DNA of 64,000 nucleotides from Marnyiella aurantia. Its GTDB lineage: Bacteria; Bacteroidota; Bacteroidia; Flavobacteriales; Weeksellaceae. This document shows positions 45,077-53,077 of the stretch, piece by piece. The notes below the pieces were generated by a model. It ran no database searches. It was not told the DNA's origin and worked only from the letters and a program-made list of their open reading frames with translations. Location of the stretch: NCBI RefSeq assembly GCF_014041915.1, contig NZ_CP059472.1, positions 2,418,001 to 2,482,000 on the forward strand. The letters are read 5' to 3'. A program made the position numbers and the translations under genes. The first letter of the stretch is position 1; every line of letters begins with the position of its first letter.

Positions 45077-45394
45077 TAGATCGGATAATTTAACATTAAC
45101 TGATTTAAATGCACAAGAAGCATTAATATTTTTAATATAAGCACGGGTTACAGCCCGCTGAAATGTTAAAAAATTCGTGATTTTATCGCACTTCCTGACC
45201 ATTTTGGTCTGATGTTTTCATGCTTGTCACAATTGAAGATATGATAAAAAAATTACCGACTTACTTTTTTGCTTAAACCAGGCGCACGCTTCAGCTTTTT
45301 TCGTGAGTGTGTGTCTGGTTGTTTTATAATAACTTTTTTGAAATAAATTGTTTCATAAAAGTGTAACAGAGAATTAATTGTAATTTTTTTAGGA
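45077..45394. other. intergenic region upstream of tamB with a long hairpin
   Basis: About 370 bases without an ORF. It contains ACGGGTTACAGCCCG, a short imperfect inverted repeat at about 45143-45157, and a 12-bp hairpin at 45276-45320 followed by TTTTAT. The last part is AT-rich promoter DNA of tamB. An unannotated small RNA ending at the hairpin is possible. Confidence 0.4.
45276..45320 (+). terminator. long-loop hairpin with U-rich tail upstream of tamB
   Basis: Arms 45276-45287 and 45309-45320 pair in all 12 positions (two G-U) around a 21-nt loop; GTTTTAT follows. It lies 200 nt after the hemerythrin gene, so it either ends that transcript late or ends a separate small RNA. Confidence 0.5.
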
Positions 45395-45402
45395 TATCTT
45401 TG
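45395..45402 (+). promoter_or_regulatory. -7 element of tamB-tamL
   Basis: TATCTTTG, 42 nt before the ATG at 45445. A TTG lies 14 nt upstream (45378-45380), an unusually short spacing. Confidence 0.5.
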
Positions 45403-45444
45403 ATATAGCTGTCATCACGACTGTTGCTAAATGTTTGATATTCC

Positions 45445-48400
45445 ATGAAAAATTTCAAGAAAGTCGTAAAGTACGCAGGTATAGCTATAGGATCGCTTAT
45501 CCTGTTAATTGTATTGGCCGTGCTGAGCCTGCAGTTACCCACCGTACAGAATTTCGTTAAAGGTAAACTTGTAAATTATCTTGAAGAGAAGATCCACACT
45601 AAGGTAACGCTGGACCGTGTCTTCGTTGCCTTCCCGAACAGTCTTGTAATGGAAAACCTTTATCTGCAGGATCAAAAAAAGGATACCTTACTTTTTGCCC
45701 GCAAGATGGATGTGGGCTTAAATATCCCCAAGCTTCTTAAAAGCACCGCCGACCTTACCTCTGTTGACCTCGCAGGCGTACGGGCGAACGTCGTGCGCAG
45801 GCAGGACGGAAGTTTTAATTTTGATTATATACTTGAAGCCTTTGCCACAAAAGATGCAGAGGAAAGCGAATCCAAGCCTTTTATAATTTCACTGGACAGG
45901 ATAAAACTTAATGACATCGGCGTCAGCTTTGAAGATCTGCAGGCGCGCAACGATGTGAAAATGTATTTCAAGTCCTTTGATACAAGAGTACGCACTTTTG
46001 ACCTTCAGAATAATTCCTACGCCGTAAATGATATTATAATGGACGGGCTCCGGCTCCGCCTGAAGCAGGATTTATTGGAAGAAGTGGCAGAAGAAGTGGA
46101 GCAGACCGTAGATTCTCTGAATCAGCGCAAGCCCATGCAGTTGGGACTCAACAGAATTAAGCTGACCAATTTCGACATAGATTATGGTGACGATAATACA
46201 AAGACCTTCGGGAAGGTAAAGTTTGCTGAACTCAGTTCTAAAGTAAATAAACTTGATCTTCAGAACAGTGATTTTGTTGTTGATAATGTAACCCTGAAAG
46301 GTGCAGACATCAATGCGAAACTCTTTATGCCGGCTTCCGGTGACGCTGCAACCAATGATAACACTGAGACAAATAATCAGAACACGGATAAGTCTCTCGC
46401 ACTTCAGCTTAACAGATTAACATTTGACGATGTGCGCGTAGTGTACGACAATACGGCAATACCGGTTACGAGGCGCGGTATGGATTTTAACCATCTTAAC
46501 TTCTCTGAACTTGATCTGGAAGTCCGTAACTTTCAGATGAAAGACGGAACTTTTGCCGGTACTGTAAATTCAGCGGTGGTTAGGGAAGGCCGCGGACTGG
46601 ATATCAGGCGTTTCGAAACCGATTTTGTTTACGGTGAGAAACAGGCTTATCTGAAGGACCTTTATCTGCAAACTTCAAAGACACTTCTGCGCGACGAACT
46701 TGTCTTGAACTACAACTCTCCTGAGCAGCTGTCTGCGAATCCGGGTGCTGCACGTATATCTGCTAACCTGCAGAATTCCAAAGTGGGTTTCTCAGATATA
46801 CTGATGCTGGTACCGTCGTTAAGCAGTACTGTTCCCTTTAACAAATACCCAAATGCCGTTGTAAATGTAAACACAAGACTCAAAGGCAGCCTGAATGACC
46901 TACAGATCCAGCATCTGCAACTTTCAGGGATTGACAGGCTCAAAGTGAATGCGTCGGGAAATGTAAAGAATGCGATGAATCCGGACAATCTGCTTTATGA
47001 TCTCAACATTCGCGAACTTTCATCTGATGCGCGCACCGTGCAGAATCTGCTGCCTGAAAATACGCTTCCGTCCAACATCACTTTACCTTCTTTTTTCCGG
47101 ATATCAGGACTTGCCAAAGGCAGTACACAAGTTGTAAATACCAATTTGAAGTTAACTACAACTCTTGGAAATGCCGCCATCCGGGCCTCTGTTGATATGA
47201 GGCGTAAAAATCAGGAACGTTATGATATCCTGGCGAACCTGCAAAATCTTCAGATCGGAACAATTATACAGAACAAAGATCTGCGTTCCGTCACCGGTCA
47301 GATTGCTGTTAAAGGGCAAGGTTTTGATCCGAACCGTGCTATTGCCAATCTGAAAGGAAATATTTCCTCAGTCCATTATAACGGCTATACCTACAGGAAC
47401 ATGAACCTTGCAGGCACAGTAAACCGCGGAGCTTACATCGTTAACCTGGATTCCAAAGATCCGAATGCCAACTTAAAACTCCGCGCTTCAGGTGTATTCA
47501 GCGAAAAAAATCCAAGTATTAAGGTGAACGGCAATATTCAGAAACTGGATCTTAATAAACTCGGCTTTTATAAGGATCAGATGATTCTTGCCGGTGAGCT
47601 GGATGGCGATTTTACCAGTCTGGATCCTGACGCACCAAACGGATATCTGTACCTGCGCAACTTTGCTGTTTCAGATACTAAAGATGTATTTCCTCTGCAG
47701 GAAGTAGCGCTTACAGCACGATCCACAGCTGACAGTAACAGTATCAGTCTGCAGTCTCAGATTGCAGATGTAGATCTTACCGGTAAATATAAACTTACAC
47801 AGATTTTCGGCTCACTTATGCAGACTGTAAACCAGTATTACCAGTTCCAGAGTCCAGGTACGGCGACCGCCAGTGTTGATCCTAATCAGTATTTTTCCTT
47901 TAATGCCAAAGTAAAAGATGATGATTTGCTTCGACGTTTTGTACCGCAATTAACATCCTTTGAACCAGTTGTACTTACGGGGAATTATGTGGCAGATACG
48001 CGCCAGCTTCAGGTAAACGGACAGATTCCGCAGGTTACTTACGGAAAGAACAATATACGGGGCGGGGTGATCACCGTAAGCAACGCAGACGATGCATTGG
48101 TATATGATGTGAGTCTGGACGAGTTTAAAAATGAAAGTATTGCGTTGATGAAGGTAAACCTGAACGGTAACGTAAGGGACAATCTGATCACTTATAATGC
48201 TTCTACAAAAGACGAAAAGGATGCTACCAAATTCCTCCTGGCAGGTACTGCGGAAAAAATAGGTGATCTAACTGAAATAAGCCTTAATCCAGACGGACTC
48301 ATCCTGGATTATACCAACTGGCAGGTCGCTGCAGAAAATTCACTCCAGATTGGAAGTCGTGGTATTGTGGCCAATAACTTTGCGGTATCAAACGCAGGCA

Positions 48401-50457
48401 GCGAAATACGTCTTCAGTCCGAAACTAATGTTCCTAACAGTCCGCTAAATGTGACCATTCGTGATTTTAAGATAGAATCCATTACGGAAATCTTAAAAAA
48501 GGACTCGCTTCTGGCAAAGGGAAACATAAACGGAACTGCACAGTTGCGGGACCTGAAGAACAATATGACCTTTACTTCTGATTTGGCTGTAACAGACCTT
48601 TTTGTATACGGTAACCCCGTGGGTAATGTTGATGTAAAGGTGAACAGCGAAAGTTCTCAGTTGCTGAGAGCCGATGTGCAGATTTCCGGAAATGATAATG
48701 ATGTTCAGCTTCTGGGTACCTACAATACTTCCTCCGGAAACCTTGATATGAATCTGGACATGAACAGGCTGCAGATGCAGACGGTTCAGGGGCTGTCGCT
48801 TAACGCCATTGAAAATGCGGAGGGCTATCTTTCGGGCGATCTGAAAATTGCGGGTAATCTGGATGCGCCTTCTATTCTCGGTGATGTTAAATTTAATGAT
48901 GTAGGTCTCGGTATCACCCAGCTCGGTAGTAAGTTCAGTAATATTAATGATGAGATCAACTTTACAACTCGCGGGATTGATTTTGATGACTTCCAAATTA
49001 AAGATGAAAGCGGTAACGCAATAACAATTGACGGATCGGTTTTAACAGAAAGCTACCGCGATTTTGCATTTAATCTTGATGTTGATGCAGACGATTTTAA
49101 AGTTGTAGATTCCAAAAAAGACAATGACAAACTTATGTACGGCGTACTTGCAGTTGATGCCGGCCTTCGTATCCGCGGCGACCTGGATTTACCGCGTGTA
49201 GATGGCAGCATAGCGGTAACAGATGTTACTGACTTCACCTTCGTTCTGCCTCAGTCCTCACCAGCATTGGAAGACAGGGAAGGAATAGTAGAGTTCATAG
49301 ACCAGGACCAGATTGCGCTACGCGAAACAGTAACCGCAGATTCACTTACCAATCAGAGCGATATAAAAGGCCTGGACGTAAATGTGAACATTGAAGTGAC
49401 TAAGGAAGCAAAGATATCGCTGCTTATTGACAAGGCCAACGGAGATTTTGTGGCTCTTCAGGGCGAAGCACAGCTCACGGGCGGGATAGATCCATCAGGA
49501 AAGACAACGCTTGTAGGAGTTTATGAGGTAGACCAGGGCGCTTATGAGATGTCGGTTAGTCTGCTGAGGAGGAAGTTCGAAATCCAGAAGGGGAGTACAA
49601 TAACCTGGACCGGCGAACCAACCACCGCCAATCTGGATGTTACCGCCGTCTACAAAACAGATGCGGCTCCGCTGGACCTTCTGCAGCAGCAGCTCACAGG
49701 TGTTACCGGCAACGAGCTTAATCAGTATAAACAACGCATACCTTTTAATACTCTGCTGATCATGAGGGGTGAGCTAATGAAACCTGTTATTACTTTTGAT
49801 ATTACAACGGATGAGGAAAACAGTTCAGTTTCGGCTACGGTGCTGGACAATACCAGAGCGAAACTGGATCAGCTTAGACGTGAGGAAGCGGAAATGAACA
49901 AACAGGTTTTCGCGCTTCTGTTGCTTAACCGTTTTATCGGCGAAAACCCGTTCCAGAGCGAAACCGGACTATCGGCTTCAACACTGGCAAAACAAAGTGT
50001 AAGCCGAATACTTTCGGAACAGCTTAACAACTTGGCAGCAGATCTGGTTGGAGGTGTAGAACTTAACTTTGACCTGGAATCTACTGAAGATTATTCCAGC
50101 GGCAGCCGTAACGAAAGGACTGACCTTAATGTGGATCTCAGCAAGAGATTATTCGATGACAGACTTAAAGTAACAGTAGGAAATAACTTCGGCATCTTGG
50201 GAGATACCCGCCAGAATGAACAGACTACCAATATTGCCGGCGATGTAACCCTGGACTATAGCCTGTCCAAAGACGGCAGGTATATGCTTCGTGCTTACCG
50301 CAAGAATGATTATCAGGTAGCCCTGCAGGGTCAGGTTATCGAGACTGGCGTAGGCTTCATTATTACTTTGGATTACGATAAATTCAGGGAAATATTCGAA
50401 AGAAGCCGCAAGCAGAGAGAAAGAAAAACTAAAACCGAAAACACGACTACAAAATAA
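45445..50457 (+). CDS. tamB: translocation and assembly module protein TamB
   Basis: The very long 1670-residue protein begins with one membrane helix (about 10-30; 'GIAIGSLILLIVLAVLSLQL' core) and an AsmA-like start ('KGKLVNYLEEKIHTKVTLDR'), then a long beta-rich stretch forming the lipid-conducting groove, and a C-terminal TamB/DUF490 domain (about 1300-1640, 'TLVGVYEVDQGAYEMS'). It spans the periplasm from the inner membrane to TamL and is thought to move lipids to, or help assemble, the outer membrane. Its stop overlaps the tamL start by one base (TAATG). Confidence 0.92.
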   Translation: MKNFKKVVKYAGIAIGSLILLIVLAVLSLQLPTVQNFVKGKLVNYLEEKIHTKVTLDRVFVAFPNSLVMENLYLQDQKKDTLLFARKMDVGLNIPKLLKSTADLTSVDLAGVRANVVRRQDGSFNFDYILEAFATKDAEESESKPFIISLDRIKLNDIGVSFEDLQARNDVKMYFKSFDTRVRTFDLQNNSYAVNDIIMDGLRLRLKQDLLEEVAEEVEQTVDSLNQRKPMQLGLNRIKLTNFDIDYGDDNTKTFGKVKFAELSSKVNKLDLQNSDFVVDNVTLKGADINAKLFMPASGDAATNDNTETNNQNTDKSLALQLNRLTFDDVRVVYDNTAIPVTRRGMDFNHLNFSELDLEVRNFQMKDGTFAGTVNSAVVREGRGLDIRRFETDFVYGEKQAYLKDLYLQTSKTLLRDELVLNYNSPEQLSANPGAARISANLQNSKVGFSDILMLVPSLSSTVPFNKYPNAVVNVNTRLKGSLNDLQIQHLQLSGIDRLKVNASGNVKNAMNPDNLLYDLNIRELSSDARTVQNLLPENTLPSNITLPSFFRISGLAKGSTQVVNTNLKLTTTLGNAAIRASVDMRRKNQERYDILANLQNLQIGTIIQNKDLRSVTGQIAVKGQGFDPNRAIANLKGNISSVHYNGYTYRNMNLAGTVNRGAYIVNLDSKDPNANLKLRASGVFSEKNPSIKVNGNIQKLDLNKLGFYKDQMILAGELDGDFTSLDPDAPNGYLYLRNFAVSDTKDVFPLQEVALTARSTADSNSISLQSQIADVDLTGKYKLTQIFGSLMQTVNQYYQFQSPGTATASVDPNQYFSFNAKVKDDDLLRRFVPQLTSFEPVVLTGNYVADTRQLQVNGQIPQVTYGKNNIRGGVITVSNADDALVYDVSLDEFKNESIALMKVNLNGNVRDNLITYNASTKDEKDATKFLLAGTAEKIGDLTEISLNPDGLILDYTNWQVAAENSLQIGSRGIVANNFAVSNAGSEIRLQSETNVPNSPLNVTIRDFKIESITEILKKDSLLAKGNINGTAQLRDLKNNMTFTSDLAVTDLFVYGNPVGNVDVKVNSESSQLLRADVQISGNDNDVQLLGTYNTSSGNLDMNLDMNRLQMQTVQGLSLNAIENAEGYLSGDLKIAGNLDAPSILGDVKFNDVGLGITQLGSKFSNINDEINFTTRGIDFDDFQIKDESGNAITIDGSVLTESYRDFAFNLDVDADDFKVVDSKKDNDKLMYGVLAVDAGLRIRGDLDLPRVDGSIAVTDVTDFTFVLPQSSPALEDREGIVEFIDQDQIALRETVTADSLTNQSDIKGLDVNVNIEVTKEAKISLLIDKANGDFVALQGEAQLTGGIDPSGKTTLVGVYEVDQGAYEMSVSLLRRKFEIQKGSTITWTGEPTTANLDVTAVYKTDAAPLDLLQQQLTGVTGNELNQYKQRIPFNTLLIMRGELMKPVITFDITTDEENSSVSATVLDNTRAKLDQLRREEAEMNKQVFALLLLNRFIGENPFQSETGLSASTLAKQSVSRILSEQLNNLAADLVGGVELNFDLESTEDYSSGSRNERTDLNVDLSKRLFDDRLKVTVGNNFGILGDTRQNEQTTNIAGDVTLDYSLSKDGRYMLRAYRKNDYQVALQGQVIETGVGFIITLDYDKFREIFERSRKQRERKTKTENTTTK

Positions 50458-52799
50458 TGAAGAAATCCAGAATAACTTATTCGCCTGTAGCGGCAGTTGC
50501 CTTAGCCCTGGCAGTTTCATCGTGCAGTAATACGCGCTTTCTGAAAGAAGGTGAAACCCTCTACACAGGCGCCACCATCGACATCGTGAACGATACCCTT
50601 AGCAAAAGGGAAAAATCGAATCTGAAAGATGCGCTGAAGGACCAGTTGCGGCCAAAACCCAACTCCTCTTTTCTGGGTTTGCGTCCTCAGTTGTACATTT
50701 ACAATATAACCAAAGAACCAAAGAAGGAAAAAGGTCTCAGGAACTGGCTAAAGTATAAAATCGGTGAAAAACCCGTGCTTCTGGGGGATGTAGACCGTGA
50801 GTTTAATGAGAAAATCCTTGTTAATTATTCGGAAAATAAAGGCTTTTTTAATGCGCGGGCTTCTTCAGATACTATTTCAAAAAACAAAAGAGCAAAAGTG
50901 GCTTACACGGTAAGGCCCGGGGCCAGATATTTGATCAGCAATGTCACTTATCCTGAGGACTCCACAATTGTTAATGCAGAAATTCAGTCTATAAAAGACA
51001 AATCATTCCTCAAAGCTGGAAATCCATTTGATCTTGATGTTATAAAAGCAGAGCGCGAGCGAATAGACGAGCATCTTAAAAATAAAGGTTTCTATTATTT
51101 CGGTGCCGATAACATTGTGGTGCAGGCCGACAGTACTGTAACTAAGGATCCGAAAGTGGAGCTTATTGTTAAGTTGAAAGACAACACTCCACAACTGGCT
51201 AAAGAGCAGTTTACAATAGACAAGACCATCGTTTTCCCGGACTACAATATTGCTGATGCCAAGGTCGGAAAATATGGGATTCCCTACAATACGGATTCAG
51301 TTGAGGTGATAAACGATCTTTATATCATTGATCCTGAGAATAAATTCAAGCCGAAAATATTTGACCGTGCACTGTATTTTGACCGTGGCGACCTTTACAA
51401 CCGTAAGGACCATAACCTTTCTTTAAACCGGCTGATCAGTCTGGGTGTTTTCAAATTTGTGAAAAACGAATTCATCGTGTCCGATTCCCTCAATCATAAA
51501 TTTGATGCTTATTATCTGCTTACTCCACGGCCTTTCCAATCCCTGAGACTTGAAACTTTAGGTAAGACAAGCTCTGCCAATTATACGGGTGGCGAGGTGA
51601 ACCTGAACTGGACACACCGAAACTTTTTCCGTGGCGCCGAACAGCTGAAGGGTGCTGTTTACGGTGCTTTTGATGTACAGGTAGGAGGCCCGAAAGATGC
51701 AAATAATATCATCAGGGTGGGTGCCAATGCACAGCTTTCAATCCCAAGGATTGTGGCGCCGTTCAGATTTGAATCTTCCAGCGCGTTTGTACCCAGAACC
51801 AATGTTGAGTTAGGCTATGAATACCTGAGCCGTACAGGCCTCTATACGCTGCATAACTTTAATACGTCTTTCGGCTATTTGTGGAAAGAAAATGAAAGAA
51901 AAGAGCATAATCTGAAAGTTCTGGATGTAACCCTGGTGGCCCCTCAGAATATCAGCGATAAATACCGCGAGCAGATTGAAGGTAATCCCGCTGCCGGAAT
52001 TCCCGCAAACCCATCGCTGCAACGGGTGATAGACAAGCAGTTAATCTTCGGACCTACTTATACGTATACCTATACGAACACCATGCTGCCCAAAAAAAAT
52101 ACGATGTATTATAAAGGACTCCTGGACCTCGCCGGTAATATTGCCGGTCTAGTAACCGGTGCCAATGCTAAAGAAGGCAGGCAAAAGGAACTGTTCGGCA
52201 TCCCTTTCAGCCAGTATGCGAAGATGGAGCATGATTTCCGTTATTATAGGAAAGTGGGCGACAAATCCTCAATCGCTTCCCGCGTAATCGCAGGTCTGGG
52301 TTATCCCTATGGCAACAGCACCACAATTCCTTATGTTAAACAGTTTTTCGTGGGGGGAAGCAACAGTATTCGGGCCTTCCGTGCCAGGACTCTGGGTCCG
52401 GGCAGTTACGACCCAACCACGCAGAATGCTTCATTCTTCTTTGATCAGTCCGGGGATATTAAACTGGAAATGAATCTGGAATACCGGGCAAATCTTTACA
52501 AATTTCTTAATGCTGCGGTTTTTGCAGATGCCGGAAATGTTTGGCTCGTAAATGAAGACCCGGAAAGACCGGGCGGTAAATTCTCCGGCGATTTCATGAA
52601 GGAAATTGCAGTGGGCGCGGGCGTCGGTTTGCGTTTAGACTTTTCCATACTGATTCTGAGACTGGATCTGGCCATGCCGCTGAGGGTACCATATTATGCT
52701 GAGGACGAGCGTTGGGCTTTAGACCGGATCAACTTCGGTAGCAGTGCCTGGCGCCGGGATAACCTGATTCTGAATATTGCAATCGGATACCCATTCTAA
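50457..52799 (+). CDS. tamL: outer-membrane lipoprotein TamL (TamA/BamA family)
   Basis: This 780-residue Omp85 protein starts with a lipoprotein signal (lipobox VSSC, Cys23), the mark of the Bacteroidota TamL form. POTRA-like domains follow (about 35-330), then the 16-strand barrel, whose conserved loop appears as 'VGGSNSIRAFRARTLGPGSY' (RGF variant 'IRAF'). It ends with an aromatic residue (...IAIGYPF) as outer-membrane barrels do. It pairs with TamB, with which it is translationally coupled. A terminator follows. Confidence 0.92.
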   Translation: MKKSRITYSPVAAVALALAVSSCSNTRFLKEGETLYTGATIDIVNDTLSKREKSNLKDALKDQLRPKPNSSFLGLRPQLYIYNITKEPKKEKGLRNWLKYKIGEKPVLLGDVDREFNEKILVNYSENKGFFNARASSDTISKNKRAKVAYTVRPGARYLISNVTYPEDSTIVNAEIQSIKDKSFLKAGNPFDLDVIKAERERIDEHLKNKGFYYFGADNIVVQADSTVTKDPKVELIVKLKDNTPQLAKEQFTIDKTIVFPDYNIADAKVGKYGIPYNTDSVEVINDLYIIDPENKFKPKIFDRALYFDRGDLYNRKDHNLSLNRLISLGVFKFVKNEFIVSDSLNHKFDAYYLLTPRPFQSLRLETLGKTSSANYTGGEVNLNWTHRNFFRGAEQLKGAVYGAFDVQVGGPKDANNIIRVGANAQLSIPRIVAPFRFESSSAFVPRTNVELGYEYLSRTGLYTLHNFNTSFGYLWKENERKEHNLKVLDVTLVAPQNISDKYREQIEGNPAAGIPANPSLQRVIDKQLIFGPTYTYTYTNTMLPKKNTMYYKGLLDLAGNIAGLVTGANAKEGRQKELFGIPFSQYAKMEHDFRYYRKVGDKSSIASRVIAGLGYPYGNSTTIPYVKQFFVGGSNSIRAFRARTLGPGSYDPTTQNASFFFDQSGDIKLEMNLEYRANLYKFLNAAVFADAGNVWLVNEDPERPGGKFSGDFMKEIAVGAGVGLRLDFSILILRLDLAMPLRVPYYAEDERWALDRINFGSSAWRRDNLILNIAIGYPF

Positions 52800-52823
52800 G
52801 ATAAAATATTCCATTCAGGATTT

Positions 52824-52850
52824 AAGAGGCTTTTTGCCTCTTTTTTTTGT
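52824..52850 (+). terminator. intrinsic terminator after tamL
   Basis: AAGAGGC (52824-52830) and GCCTCTT (52836-52842) with a TTTTT loop, followed by seven more T. Located 25 nt after the stop. Confidence 0.88.
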
Positions 52851-52895
52851 TTTCAAATTTTTATTTAGAATTATTAAAAATAAGAGAAAAAATTT

Positions 52896-52903
52896 TACAT
52901 TTG
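52896..52903 (+). promoter_or_regulatory. -7 element of the TonB receptor operon
   Basis: TACATTTG lies just past the tamL terminator, about 25 nt before the 49-codon upstream ORF and 170 nt before the receptor start. It fixes the start of a separate transcript. Confidence 0.5.
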
Positions 52904-52927
52904 CAGCGTCTTTAAATGACCTGACTT

Positions 52928-53077
52928 ATGACAGAATCTCAACATTATGAATACGTCAATACAAGCTTATCGCGCCGGCCTTTTCCTACTGGAGGAAGCA
53001 TTGCTCTCAATTGGGTCTCACCCACGTTTGCAGCAGGTAGTTTATACTCATTGACTAACTCGAATCCTGCGTTGTGA
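52928..53077 (+). CDS. possible 49-residue leader ORF overlapping the TonB receptor start
   Basis: An ATG at 52928 opens 49 codons (MTESQHYEYVNTSLSRRPFP..., ending ...NSNPAL) that run to a TGA at 53075. The TGA overlaps the GTG start of the receptor gene (GTGA). It has no signal peptide and no known family; codons are not obviously selected. It sits exactly between the operon promoter and the receptor. It could be a translated leader that couples to the receptor, or chance. The overlap with a GTG that has no good ribosome-binding site favours the first. Confidence 0.35.
   Translation: MTESQHYEYVNTSLSRRPFPTGGSIALNWVSPTFAAGSLYSLTNSNPAL

Noticed and set aside
45143-45157. ACGGGTTACAGCCCG as a riboswitch or tRNA remnant
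   Set aside because: The stem is only four to five pairs and no conserved core of a known riboswitch or tRNA arm is present.
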